From Ephemerocybe angulata (lineage: Eukaryota > Basidiomycota > Agaricomycetes > Agaricales > Psathyrellaceae), in the NCBI GenBank assembly GCA_013368325.1, contig JAACJK010000116.1:434001-498000 (forward strand): a stretch of 64,000 nucleotides of DNA, in the 5' to 3' direction. Below are positions 33,554-45,168 of the stretch, piece after piece. The position numbers and the translations under genes are program-made. The notes under the pieces are model-generated. The model was not told where the DNA came from, made no database searches, and worked only from the letters and a program-made list of their open reading frames with translations. Position 1 is the stretch's first letter. Every line of letters starts with the position of its first letter.

Positions 33554-34103
33554 CACGACCGGCAAAGTCCTGTCCAATCCGTCATGTCCAATTACCGGTC
33601 CAATATCCGGCCGTGTTTCCGGCTCCCGACGCGGCGTGACAGAGCGTCACACCAGAGGGCGGGCGAAGGATGGTGGCCCCCTTGCCCACCTTTGTGATCT
33701 CCTGCATGGACATTATACCTCATGAAATGATATACATAGAAAAGGCTTTGGAGAGGCCTCCCCCAATTATTTCTGGGTCTTCAAGTCCATTTATGTTGCA
33801 CTAATGAGGACCGCAAAAATTGAATTTTTACACACCATTAATTTACACTTCATCTAGGGAAACATAACCATATTTTAAGCGCACCTCACGGATCATGCTA
33901 TACAGGGTAAAAACACCCAAATTCCTCACCAGACAACCAGCCTACTTCATGTAGTTGGCCCACGCCAGGCCACTATGCTCCCCGACGCTCGCGCCTATCC
34001 TCATTTTGTGTGACCGCCAGTCACGCGCGGCATTCCCAATTCGGCTCGGTCGACCGGCCGGTTATTGGACAGGACGGCATTGGACAGGACTTTGCCGGTC
34101 GTG
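33554..34103. mobile_element. 550-bp non-autonomous TIR element (CACTA-like?)
   Basis: Long imperfect inverted repeats of roughly 100 bp begin CACGACCGGCAAAGTCCTGT on the left, and the right end is the reverse complement (ACAGGACTTTGCCGGTCGTG). The subterminal regions repeat GTCCAAT. A TCA duplication flanks it (33551-33553, 34104-34106). The tandem F-box copy A has the uninterrupted sequence GTTGTCAAGAG at 31273-31283, which fixes the insertion point. CAC termini and a 3-bp duplication fit CACTA-like elements, but the superfamily is not certain. The AT-rich interior has no transposase. Confidence 0.78.
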
Positions 34104-34313
34104 TCAAGAGGCAAAATGCATATCCCCGCGGAGCCACCATTCCCACGACTCGGAGTTAGCCCTGGCTTCAGCTACAGTGAAAACCGGTGCCACTAAGTAC
34201 TTCATCTGGAACGACGAGGTTACGATCATCGTCCGAAGGCCAGAAACTTCACCTAGCCTGGCTATACACATTATCCCAGTATTCTCCCGGGCAACTTATC
34301 CACGGTATTGCAG

Positions 34314-34739
34314 CTAATCTAGAGCAGCAATGTATATGTGACTGGCGAAACAAGCCATATCGGACGATGATACTCGTTCAATATCAGCTAAGTTCTGTTT
34401 CCATCGTGTCCAATCCTCGCGTTCCGGTTGAGCTCTTTTCTGGCGTGCATGATTAAGCGCTGAACGGGTGGCAGTCGACACTCTGTAGATCAGGTTCCTG
34501 AGAAGCTGAATGAGCTCTTGAGCTTCGTTGGGTTCTACGAAGAGGTTCCTGGTTATTACATCTTCCCAACTGACCGTGCCGCTCCCATACCGTGACCAAG
34601 AATCATAAAGGATTGGGGGTTCAAATTCATTCTGTCTTCCATTTTTCCCTTTCGACTCGTACTCGGAGCGCTGGCGGCCCTCTGACTCCTGAGAGCAGGG
34701 CAAAAAAGCGAGGGACTCTGGATAGGACGTTTTGATCAT
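34314..34739 (-). CDS. Hypothetical 141-aa protein
   Basis: A single ORF with protein-like composition, including a helical middle (NEAQELIQLLRNLIYRVS). The C-terminus SHIYIAALD has no known motif. No family recognised and no intron support, so it could be a fragment. Upstream 34740-35210 shows nothing recognisable. Confidence 0.35.
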   Translation of the reverse strand: MIKTSYPESLAFLPCSQESEGRQRSEYESKGKNGRQNEFEPPILYDSWSRYGSGTVSWEDVITRNLFVEPNEAQELIQLLRNLIYRVSTATRSALNHARQKRAQPEREDWTRWKQNLADIERVSSSDMACFASHIYIAALD

Positions 34740-35214
34740 CGATCCATTTTCACCTTGGTATTATCGATATCGATGTGCTAGGTCCCGTTTCACCCTTCGA
34801 CCCTGTTGACTGACCTTTATTGTTGCATCAGCTCTGAAAGCCGCTCTCAAGGAAACTGTTTCTAACAAAAGGGGTCCAAGATCGTGCCGCGTGCGTTGAT
34901 ACCTCCGTCGATGACAGAATAACGTGACGAGCTGACATGGCTGTTGCCCTTCTCACTAAGAGGGTGGGCGCAGGTGGGCGCAGGTGGGTCGATACAGTCA
35001 TTTGTCAGGCTGGTATCTGCAAGCGCCCCCGACACGCATGGATGATTGACAGGCGCGCCCCCCTACTTTGCTCCCTACCCCGTTCCACCTTCACGTGTTG
35101 CTTCGACATCATAGAACAGAGATAGGGCTGCCTTTCTCAGTAATGCTGAGAAACGCTGAGAAAAGCGTCGAACCTATGACTGACCAACTTCGCGCCGAGG
35201 TATGCCCTAGATGG

Positions 35215-35220
35215 TATAAA
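35215..35220 (+). promoter_or_regulatory. TATA box of the GFA-like gene
   Basis: TATAAATA begins at 35215, 106 bp upstream of the ATG at 35321. It is followed by a pyrimidine-rich leader (CATTCCATCTCTTCC) typical of fungal 5' UTRs. Confidence 0.55.
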
Positions 35221-35320
35221 TACCCGATCGCTTCCAGCAATCGACATCATTCCATCTCTTCCGAGCTCTTCTAACTTCAAAGCCCTTCGACTTCCCTTCG
35301 ACTACTCCTCTACCATAACA

Positions 35321-35859
35321 ATGTCTGACAACACTATCAAAGGCGAATGTCTCTGCGGCAAGACCACTGTCGTTATCGAGAACGGCGATAGCTTCAAGGA
35401 TCAAATCATTTGCCACTGCTGGGACTGCAAGCAGACCTCCGGAAGTGCCTTCAGCACCAACATCCTCGCGCCCAAGAAGGACACCAAGATTGAAGGGCCC
35501 GTGAAGGAGTACAATGTCATCGCCCCCAGCGGTAACACAGGTTCGTAGATTGTCCTGCTTAGTGTTGCGAATGAATAGGGGCTCATGTGTGCGGCTTCAG
35601 TGACCAGGGTGTTCTGCGAGAACTGCGGTAGCGCCATCTCGCATCGCTCGGTCGCCTTCGGCGAGGCTGCGGCAATTCAGACTGGCAACTTCAGGTACTT
35701 CGCCGACAAGCCTGTCGCCCTTGAGCGTGAGTGGTGGTCTCTTACTCCTGAAAAAAGCGATGTTAATGATATGACGTCGTTGACCTCGTAGTCTTTACCA
35801 AGGACCGTTTCGCTGCGATCGCTCCCGTCGAAGGGGCAAAGCAGCTCACCACCGCTTGA
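35321..35859 (+). CDS. GFA/CENP-V-domain protein
   Basis: 137 aa from three exons (35321-35540, 35601-35726, 35792-35859; introns of 60 and 65 bp). The zinc-binding cysteine pattern of the glutathione-dependent formaldehyde-activating (GFA) fold is clear: GECLCGK, then CHCWDCKQTSGSAF, then FCENCGSAISHR. The length matches small fungal GFA-like proteins. These bind zinc; the physiological substrate of most is unknown, and spontaneous glutathione-formaldehyde adduct formation is the reaction that gave the family its name. Splicing restores VTRVFCENC and ends EGAKQLTTA. Confidence 0.88.
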
Positions 35860-38800
35860 ACTACTTAACCCGGCCTTCAATGTTACTACGGACCCTGTAA
35901 TACTATACAACTCTTTTGGCTTTCAAGAGTCTCGCATAGCAGATCCAAGTTAGCCTCCAACTAAATAGCAAGTCGGTAATAGTGAAGTACGACGCCTTCG
36001 AGGAGGGAACTGTGGCATTATACCACTATGATAGCCCGAATTATGGGACACGTAGGGATGGCTGGCACCCACACCCATAAATTTCTCCCAGGATCGCAGC
36101 TAAGAGGTGTCCAAGAAGGTACCGTGCCTCATAACGGATCTGCGTCATGCAAGTTCCTCCCAGAAGTACCTTTGAAAGCTCAGCAGATTCAAACTAGGGT
36201 CAGATGTCGACTAGATGACTTGGGTATCATGGAACCAGCAGTTATATACCTTACTCGTATCCTACCTGCCTATATTTTGTCAGTCCATGGGTTTGCACCG
36301 TCCAACACCGGACTGATCGGCTCCCATTGACATTGCTAGAGTGATAGGCGCCCAAAGCGAGTCTCGCACCGATGTCGTGAAAGGTTGGGTTGTATTGCCA
36401 AAGGTTCCGACTCCTTTCTCATCTGACTTGGATCCACAGCCCATTAGAGGACCGCGCGTAGCGATTGGTTGTGTGTCAACGTGTGTGTGTGTGTGCAAAG
36501 TCCTGCTGAAAAGTAGGTATACCGATTGGGATGAAGTACCCGTTACACCTGCATCTCCATCGGGGTGATATCTTGTCGAGGCACATTGCATATGTCAACT
36601 AAGTGTAGCTTTGATCAACCGAGACTTGAGGAAGGGCATAATGTGGCTCGTTGCCTTGCACCTTTCGAGCTCTCCCCAAATGGGCAAATTGCTCGCGAAT
36701 GTTATGTTCTCCTGATGTGAGGTATGCCACTTCCACTCAGCCACAAATATTAAACAGGAACGCACGTTATCCCCCAAGTTGTCGCATGACTTCGGTCGAC
36801 GCCTGAAGTGTACGTGCAGCTGGAAGAAGTGGGAGGGTTCCAGAGGGTTCCCCTCAGCTCCCAAAGCTTCGGATACATGTTCCACGGCTTATATCCGCGC
36901 CCATGAGGCACTTACTACCCTACCGCGTTGCTTCTCCATGGAGGCTTCCCGTTGAGTGAGGGCTTCTCTAGTCAGCTGGCTTCTGAGCCAACGGTTCTTT
37001 TGGTTGTTCCTTACCGTGTGCTCAAAGGTGGGATGGCCATTCATTAAATACCCTTGAGGGGTAACTTGGACACAGGTGTCTCCCTGCAGATTTATGGGTG
37101 ATATTTCGGACTCAACGATGGATCAGTGACTGCGGTTCGACATTCTCAGGTGGACTAGTCGGGGGCAACTGCGCTGCTCTCGGAGCTAAAAGGGGGAAGC
37201 CATTTGGCTACGTAACGACAAAGGGTAGTAGGAAATATGACGACGATACGGATAGTTTGGTAAATGATACGGTGCCGGTGGGTACAACGGCCGTCACAGG
37301 CTCGAGCTAACCCCTTCTCAATCAAGTTCCTTTTTCGCCACAGCGACATGTGCATGAATGACACGACTTCCGACGATTCAGAGAAATATACTTCCATTCT
37401 CAGCGGCTCCAGGATACTATCACCTGCGGTGGGCTTGGTCAGAGGTACCTGAATGCTGGGTCGGTTGAAGACTATATACGAATGAGGGAAGGCCACCCGC
37501 CGTGAAATCTTCACTGATGTGATATGGCTGGCGAAGCTCCAGGTAGGTCGCTGATAGCAATTATTGGGAAGCTTTTCTGGTGGGGATCAGACGTAGAAGA
37601 GCTTGGAATTACCTTTGCTGGTTCCTGACCCCAATCATCCGGTGTATAGTAAGGTAATAAGGGCAGAAAGTCTTCGCATATCCGGTCGACCCTTTACTAC
37701 TATCCCTTATCCGACTGAATATAAAGTTACTTGAGTACGTACTTTTTTGCCTGCAAGTACGACCCAAGTTATCCGTGTTAACTTGGTCGTTTTTCTAACT
37801 TTCCCTCAAGTAAACTTGGCCAAACAATGTATGTAAGTATGCTTTTGTTTCTCGTCTGTAGCCTTATCGGTGGTTCTCGCATGGCAAGGGTTCGATTATC
37901 CTCCACTATTCTGGGCGGGATGATGGCTAACACCGAAATACGGCTAAGGTAAGGGAGGGGAGAGCCTTCCCATCTCGGGATTCTACTGACAGTCAAATAT
38001 ACGGTAGGGGCACTCAGTAGTAACTATAACAAGGAGAATATATCTAGTGTAGTAGTATACCGGGAAACAACTATGCAGTTTGGATGCAGTGTCAGTGCAA
38101 TGAACTTTAGGCCGGAGCTCGCCTTTATACAGAACACCTATTGCTCGCCACCCAGAATTTCTACTAGTCTAAAATCTTCAGTTCTACACTCATTGAGACC
38201 TATTATCTCTATTTCATCTATATTTTTTATTCATAAATTTCTGATTGCGCTTCAAACATGAGTTCATGTCCCGGGCACTGGTGTGATGCCACTTACCTGA
38301 TGATGATGGGCCCGCAGTGCGCGTGCTCAATCTGCTCACCCAGGGAGCTGCGCATAACAATTTCCTTTAGAACTCTAATATATTGTAGAATAGATGGTCT
38401 GAATAAATATATCTACGCTACGCGAAGTGACGAAGTTTATATGAGTAGAAATCAACCTTGTAGTCTGGTTTGAACTTTGGGGCGTGTGCGCGCGCCCCGA
38501 GGAAGCGCTCAGGATGGAAAGGGTGAAGAATATCATAGTTCTGGACTTTAATAAGATACAGGAGATACTTATACATGTAGAATGACTTCTCTGGTATGCC
38601 TATACAGGAGCTACAGGACTTCCAAAGTGTGTCTCGGGCATCAAAAACGGTACATGTAGTTCTCTTCCTCACCAAATTCCCTTGAATATATACTTGACGT
38701 TAGCTTGACGTTAGCTTGAAGTTAGCTTGAAGTTAACTTGACGCTAACTTACAGCTAACTTATCCTTTACAAATGTACTTGGGTAGATAATGTTAGATAA

Positions 38801-40474
38801 AGTTAATTTTGTAGGGGACCCAAGTACGTTACCAACTTACTTTGTGAATCGCCCCCTTATCCCTACGTATAATAGAATGAAGCATAAGACTCTATTGGCT
38901 AGGTCGGCCATTTATATGCAGCTGGAATCGGGGTCTTTTTATGTAACCTATCAGCTCGCGGTGAAAGCCTGAGGCCCCAGAAAGTGCGTCGTTGGGATTT
39001 GGTTGGGATACTTCAAGTTATGGCTAAGTCTGCGGACTGGACGTGCCCATCGGAACCCAGCGCTCAAGGAGACATGTAAGGACTTCGAGGGGTCCTAGCC
39101 ACACATGTATTGCCAAGGCATTTCTGGTAGCTTCGCTTACTATTATCGCGTCTATGAATTCAGTTGTCAGGGCACTCACAAAACAGGCGCCAGGTGGAGC
39201 TGGGCAATTCATTCGGCTCCTCGGCATCAACCGGCAAGTTCCTTTATATATCTCACGAGTGGAACGGTGCGGATTCCGAAGGGCCATCATCATCAGGCTT
39301 GTCCTCAACATCCATCCCCAGACCTGGTACAACTTCATCCCACATGATGTCGATATTGAGGCACGTAACTCCGTATAAAGGGCTACTTCTCACCGAGGCT
39401 TCTGATACTTTCGAATTCTCATGTGCTATTACCCTGTCCTTGGCCTTGACCTTGCTATAATGGAACCTCCCGTTGGGCGTCAACGAGTGGTTCCATGAGT
39501 AATGCAAAGCTTGCCAGACATTACGCGAAACTATTGGATTGGAGGTACGTCTGATAGGATGAATCCGAGTCGCAATTTGGCCACTAATCGAGAAAGCTAC
39601 TCGCAGGCCTATTTATGCTACCGAGAAAGGCCGGGAGACCCGCACCTAGGTTCCCGGATATCCGCCGAGGAAGAGCCAATGTGCTTGACTATCTGACATG
39701 ACGGACTTACAGTCCATCTGGTGTCCTCGTGAGAGCTTGTGTGCGATCCACCACGCGAACGTCCTCTCCATCGCATGCTTGGACTCGATACATATCCCCA
39801 TCAACCTACGTTCATGAGATTGGGCCTGTTCAGGGCGTGGCGCAATCACGGCTCATCAGAGCATGAGTATTTGTGCTGAGACTTAGAATGCAAACATTGA
39901 CGACAGCCTAATGAGGTGAGCATAATATCTTGCTGTTTGATGACGTTGCCTTACGGTGTCTGACAGCCAAACCATGTCGTTCACTGACCATCTTTCACAT
40001 GGACGATCTCTGTTTATAGATGTGCCCAGCGGACATTGGAAGCGGCCTATTACACAAGAACGTGGAGCTCCAGATGGCCGGTATGTAGCTTATCGCCGGA
40101 TCCGAGCATCGGCGGAGGCAGCAGGAACTTGCCCATAGAGTTGACGGAGCTACGTCAGTCAACGCTGCTGCGTAGCGAAGAGAATGGGCACCTCCTTCTA
40201 ATTGATAACCTTCAGCTCGGTGAAATAGGCAAGACTCGTAGGCAATGAATTTGTGCTTTACCGAACTTCGGGGCGAGGTGTGCGATGTGTGTATCTCTTG
40301 AGCTGATTCCCAGTTCTCATCAGGAAACGACTAAAAGCTGATATTGAATCTTCAAGAGGCTTCTTCGCTTGATGGAGCTAGCGCACCACGCCGCCCCTCT
40401 TCACCTGGCTCACACGGGATCTAAGCATCTTCCTTTCAGGAACAGGAGGCTCCGATAGGCAAATTTACCCTAGC
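35860..40474. other. Gene-poor, partly AT-rich region
   Basis: 4.6 kb with no supported gene. It holds a short GT run near 36480-36494, an 11-bp minisatellite (38693-38758) and weakly inverted sequence at 37720-37745 and 38817-38843 that may be the worn ends of an old element. Minus ORFs at 39024-39507 and 39646-39849 have somewhat protein-like stretches (MERTFAWWIAHKLSRG) but no continuous gene model. They may be remnants. Confidence 0.5.
38693..38758. repeat. 11-bp tandem repeat, six units
   Basis: Six consecutive units: CTTGACGTTAG twice, then CTTGAAGTTAG, CTTGAAGTTAA, CTTGACGCTAA and CTTACAGCTAA. Divergence increases toward the right. Confidence 0.85.
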
Positions 40475-40481
40475 TATATAA
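40475..40481 (+). promoter_or_regulatory. TATA box of the peptide-precursor gene
   Basis: TATATAA lies about 80 bp before the ATG at 40556, with a C-rich pyrimidine leader (CCATTACCACCTCTCCC) between. The strong consensus suggests a well-expressed or regulated gene. Confidence 0.65.
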
Positions 40482-40555
40482 GTCCCCACCCGGCATTTCA
40501 AGTTACCCCAGAGCCCCACACCATTACCACCTCTCCCTTACCTCCCCTTACCAAG

Positions 40556-41311
40556 ATGCGCTACTTTCACCTCGCCTCACTATTGGCCCTCACACTCGTT
40601 TCTGTTTCCACCGCATCTCCCGTACGTTCTAAACCCATATTGTTACTCTTCGACTGTATGTTGACGCTGGTTTAGATCCCTTCGGAAGAGCAAGTAAGTC
40701 GTGACTCGTTGGGCAAGTTCAACCTTTGAACTCATGGATCTTATTACTGCGTCATCAGGGACCACCAGCTTGGAGGAAGGTGATCCCCGCACCCGTAAGC
40801 TGCCCGTGTTTGACCCTTCTATGTACCCAGTCCCTGACCGTTTCCTAGGCTGGCGTTACCGGCCCTGATTGGAAGCGTGACGACGGCGCCGTCGATGTAC
40901 GCGTCTATCCCCGTCTATTTCTCGCTCGCCAGCTAACCTTATCCTTTCCAGGATGGTCCGCCTGCGTGGAAGCGTGACAACGATGGAGTGACTGGCCCTG
41001 ACTGGAAGCGTGCTGTATCTGTATGGTCTCCCGTCCGATGGAGCTGTAGCATCCGCTGATATTTGGCTGATAGGATGGTGTAACTGGCCCAGATTGGAGA
41101 CGCGACGGAAAGGCAGGAGCTGTATGTCTTGTTTTATTCGAGCTTCACGCGATAGCTAACATTGCTTCCCCAGGCTGGCGTCACTGGTCCCGACTGGAGA
41201 CGGGAAAACTCTGCTGACCCCGCTCCCGCGGGGCCAGGTGGACCGGACTGGAGACGGGAAGACTCTGCTGACCCCGCCCCCGCGGGGCCAGGTGGACCGG
41301 ACTGGAAGTAA
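40556..41311 (+). CDS. Kex2-processed repeat peptide precursor (RiPP/KEP-like)
   Basis: Seven exons (40556-40621, 40676-40693, 40759-40794, 40849-40896, 40952-41020, 41074-41121, 41174-41311) encode 140 aa. All six introns are in phase 0 with GT..AG ends. Exon 1 is a signal peptide (MRYFHLASLLALTLVSVS, then TASP). Exon 2 is a short spacer IPSEEQ. The other exons carry repeats: GPPAWRK; AGVTGPDWKRDD; DGPPAWKRDN plus DGVTGPDWKRAV; DGVTGPDWRRDG; then AGVTGPDWRREN and two PAGPGGPDW units, the last ending DWK at the stop. Most units end in W followed by KR or RR, the cleavage site of the Golgi protease Kex2. Known families with this plan are KEP/dikaritin precursors and yeast alpha-factor; the cores here match none I know. 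No UstYa-type enzyme gene is visible in the window. Confidence 0.82.
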
Positions 41312-43109
41312 AGCAATAAAAAACCAGCTACGATTTCGTGCCACAAGCGAATGAATGCTTCATCCACGAAAGTTCTGTCTCCGAATCATCCGATGTTGTA
41401 CCACCACCCAGTTCCTCGTATGTACCCATTTCTCGCATCGACGGGACTGCATATCGCTCCAATTCCTGGTTATTGCCTCGTATCACCTTCTGTTCACATG
41501 TTGTCTTGCAACGGCTGGGTTCGAAATTCTTCCATGTTTGCATCTAACTAAATATGTCCTCGGGATGTTATAATCAGCAGGTGTCGTGTTGCAAACTTTG
41601 CGGATCTTCTCTTCGGTCGCTGAAGCATGACAGAAGTCCTTGGTAGGGGATGTTTATGGAAAAAGAAGACCGTTTACTCTCCAACGGCGACGATATTGAC
41701 ACATATGGGGTGTTCCATATTCTGACACAGGTGCGAAGAAAGGTATGCCCGCTGCAAACGACACTACTTGAGATGCTTGCGCTCTCATCGCGATTTCAAG
41801 GCGCCCGATGATTCTAAAGATTTCCAATTGACACTACCGGCTTACCGTCCGACTTAAGCCACTTAGGCTTCGAAAGCAGGTGGTCCGTCAAACTAGGCCA
41901 GTCAGATAAAGTGCAGCTTGCCCTTGGAGGGACGCGTGAGACACACTTTCAAACCCATGTGTATCGACCCAGATTGGACGATCCTGCCGCAGTAAAACGG
42001 CTATTCTGGTGTGTAACGTACACCGTTTCTGTCTTCCTATACTCATATCTCTCGGTAGTAGTGATACTGAGATATTTGCCATGCGGAACCAAATGTTTAC
42101 GCTTTCGATCATACGGAAGCGCCATCTACCGTCCGCTGAAGTGAATCCAATATCGTTGCACTTTAGACGGTGAGTGAAGCATCATCTGCACAGCTCAGAG
42201 CAAGACTTGATTTATGGGATGGGCTGTCTAACCAGTGTTGAGCGAGGAATGCTCTTTGTCTTCAAAAGCTAGGATCTAGAACATAGAAGGCGGACATAAA
42301 GTGAAGAGGGAGCTGTAAGCAGGAGACGCCGGGGCTCTGGTCTGAGAAGATAATCGGATTTACTACACTTTAAGCCTCTATTTCATGGAGGTTCGAACCA
42401 AGGCCCCGAACTGACACCGTATTTTCACCAGTCGCAGGCTCCGCAGACCTACCCAAGACACATACCCGCTCTAAACTCGTGAACGGTGGAGTGTGTGCAT
42501 TATGTGGGGAAGATCAGGTTATATTTCGGGCGATTATCAGCCAGGGAGAATTGGGTTGTCCTTCGCACGGGGACTTCTTCTCTGGAACTGAATGACGAGT
42601 TGTTTGAAGTATCAATCAGCAAATCTGCGTTCTCTGGAAGCCATTTCCATATGAGAGAAGGTCTCCTCTCATACCCAGTGTCCGTGCCTCTCGAAGCGAG
42701 ATACGCGTCTATAATAAGGATCAGGCTTCGCTGCGCGTGCGAGGTACACGGTGCCTTTTTCGTGTATAGTCTCATGCCGAATGTGGGTGCCGCACGACGT
42801 CACTGATTCCAGGTTTGAGTTTTGCCTTGCCTAAGTAGGCATGCCCTGGCGGGCGCCTATGTACAGAAGTGAGTGGTATCGTGTATTACCATCTATTTCA
42901 CATACATGACGCAATCCCCAATAGGTAGAGGTGCCCTACAAGTCAAAAAGAGTACATACACACTCTATACCCAACAAGCAATAAAAGATCCCAGGTCTAC
43001 CCCGAAGGTATTAGAAAGGCCCAACACCTCGAACATAATCATGCGCCACTTTCCCAAGCCGCCAATGCAGATCTGTTCTTGTGACATACACCTGGGCCAA
43101 ATCCAGAGA
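41312..43109. other. Intergenic, no supported gene
   Basis: 1.8 kb downstream of the peptide gene. ORFs up to 106 codons are present (42486-42806) but none looks coding. Nothing else recognised. Confidence 0.45.
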
Positions 43110-44293
43110 TCATGCACTCGAAAGAATGACCCAAAGCATCCCTACCAGCCCCACAAGGTTAATACTCGGCAAAGCTTGTAGTCCAGTCGCCCCGTCAATC
43201 AAAGGCAAGTTCATGCCAAGGGTCGCGTTCAAGCACGACAAGAGCCCCAGATTCGTGTTGTCGGGGAAAGTAGAGTCCGCCGCCCCCTCCACCGCGTATG
43301 TCGCGGAATTGTTGTAGCCGTCAAGAGTAAGCACACCCGAACTGGCTCTGAAGTACTGGACGGCCTGCTCTGGGGCTGGCGCCGTCTCAGAGTCTCCGAA
43401 TGGGACGGTGAGGTAGGTGGCTGTCATATCGATCAGAGTACCGCAGGCCGCCTTCACTTCGAGGTTCATCAGCGCGACGGTAGTGTTGTCGGCGAGAAAG
43501 CGGAAGGTGGATGGTGTGTTTGGGGCAACGGATGTTGATGGGAAGATGGCATACGACATTGGACCACCGGGGCGACTCGAATTCGATGGAGTTCCGTACT
43601 ACGCGGCGAGGTTCATTCTGGGAGACAGAGAGATTTCAAGCAAATAGTACGCACTTCGTTGTTATTGTGGAGATACAGCCCGGCTCCAGTACCAGCACCA
43701 ACTGCTAGGGGCCACGACAGGGGCCAGAAGAAGAACGGAAGCCCGCGCCCCGATGTACCTCGACCTACTCCAGGATACCCACTACCGTATGTCCTTCATT
43801 TACGATCTTAACCAAGAAGATACTGTTGAACCGGACTGATGACACACCTAGTTCCATATACGGTGTCTCGAGTCCCACCTCCAGCAATCCTGCCAGCGAA
43901 CATATGACCCGCTGGGATAACGGACGCGACTCCAACCTTCTTCGTCCAAGTGTTCGTACTCTTCGACGACGACGTATATTTGATCTTGTTCTTCGACGAC
44001 GACGAGACCTTGGACTTCGAGGATGAGCTAGACGACGACGATGATCTGCCGCTCGTAAAGCCGCTGCTCTTGCTGCTGCTCCCACCGCTGCTGCTCTTGC
44101 TCCCACTGCTGCTGCTGCTTGTGCTTCCACGACCCCCTCCGCCTCCTCCTTTGCGCCTTTCCAACCACCGTCGAGCAAAGTTTGGGCCGCTGTCATGGCT
44201 GCGAGAACTTAGGAAGGGAACATACATCCTCAAACGAGCGGAGTGCCGGAGTTGGCAGCTCTTTGCTGGGAAGAAAGGTGGGTGGAGCGGCAA
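43110..44293 (-). CDS. Ser-rich secreted or GPI-type protein of unknown role
   Basis: Three exons (43848-44293 or from an inner ATG at 44227, 43655-43781, 43110-43598), in frame, up to 353 aa. A Gly/Ser run and lysine-dotted Ser-rich stretch are followed by GHMFAGRIAGGGTRDTVYG, then SGYPGVGRGTSGRGLPFFFW and a hydrophobic stretch (PLAVGAGTGAGLYL). A lumenal-looking domain with FRASSGVLTLDGYNNSATY follows, then a final hydrophobic tail (LVGLVGMLWVILSSA) suitable for a GPI anchor or membrane helix. I recall similar proteins as widespread in agaricomycetes but without a named domain. No signal peptide is seen at either start, so the true first exon may lie upstream. Confidence 0.65.
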
Positions 44294-45168
44294 GATACGA
44301 AAATGCTGGCGCCGCTCAGGCTATGTATGGTTCATCGTAGCTGGCATCAGGGCAACATAACGCCTGTCAAGGACAGTCAAGAGTACTGTCACTTGGCACC
44401 TCGTTGTTATCATTTCGTTAGTAACTTGGAACGCCCATAGGACTCAACGAGCTTCACACCAACGTACTTTGACTGACCTTCGAAGATCGGATGATGAACG
44501 TTGCCGTCTATCCTCTTTATTCCTGTGCCCCTTCTCCTGTTCTCACCACGCAACCGTCGAAGTCGGCATGGGGAAAAGGCCCGGTCCCTGGTTGCAGATG
44601 CCAAGCACATTCCGGAACATCGCGCCAAGTTTTCATCGCCGGATTCGGGAATCTATCATTTCCACCTGGATGTTGAGGGCAGTGGCAGGTGAGGACGGTA
44701 GGGCATCTGGGATCGAGAACCAAAGGAACGGACACTCCAGCAAGGTTAACTTACTCGAGGTGGGTAGGGTGAGGTAGCAGTGTGGCTTCTGAGACTTGGC
44801 TCAATGTTGAGGAGCCCGGATCAACGAACTGTGATCGGGATATGTAGCTCAGGGTTGAAGCGCCCGTCGGGTGTGTTGAGCGCTTAGCTGGCGCTTTAAA
44901 GAGGATTTTGAGGGCTTATGCATATCATGTTGTATAACACCTGTAAGGCCGACTAGCGGCACAACCTGCTACCTGATCTTATCTCCCCATGTACCGACGC
45001 CTTCTCATAATAATACGGGAAGACAATTTAGAGAGAGTAGATAAAAAAAAATGAAGAATGGTGAACTACATGGGTCGTGGGGATATGCCCAGGCTTCGGA
45101 GTCTGGACACACGGTGCGCACCCTTCTATGCAAAGCACATACGGACCCTCAACACACAGGGTGTGTAC
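44294..45168. other. Intergenic, no supported gene
   Basis: Short ORFs only. A nine-A run lies near 45042-45050. Nothing recognised. Confidence 0.4.

Larger units (their letters stand above)
29410..34150. repeat. Tandem duplication of an F-box gene
   Basis: Unit A (about 29410-31330) and unit B (about 31660-34150 without its inserted element) are alignable over the whole gene. The similarity includes both introns and about 60 bp of 3' flank (AAATTACGCGA.. and GATCGAGGTTAC). It extends upstream through GACGCGTTACA and AGAGGAGGAT to CCATTCCCACGA. The copies differ by many substitutions, so the duplication is old relative to the element inserted in B. Confidence 0.75.

Noticed and set aside
41134..41367. 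Minus-strand ORF with collagen-like SGPPGPAGAGSA repeats
   Set aside because: It is the antisense shadow of the last exon of the peptide-precursor gene. The plus strand has a signal peptide, splice sites and Kex2 sites.
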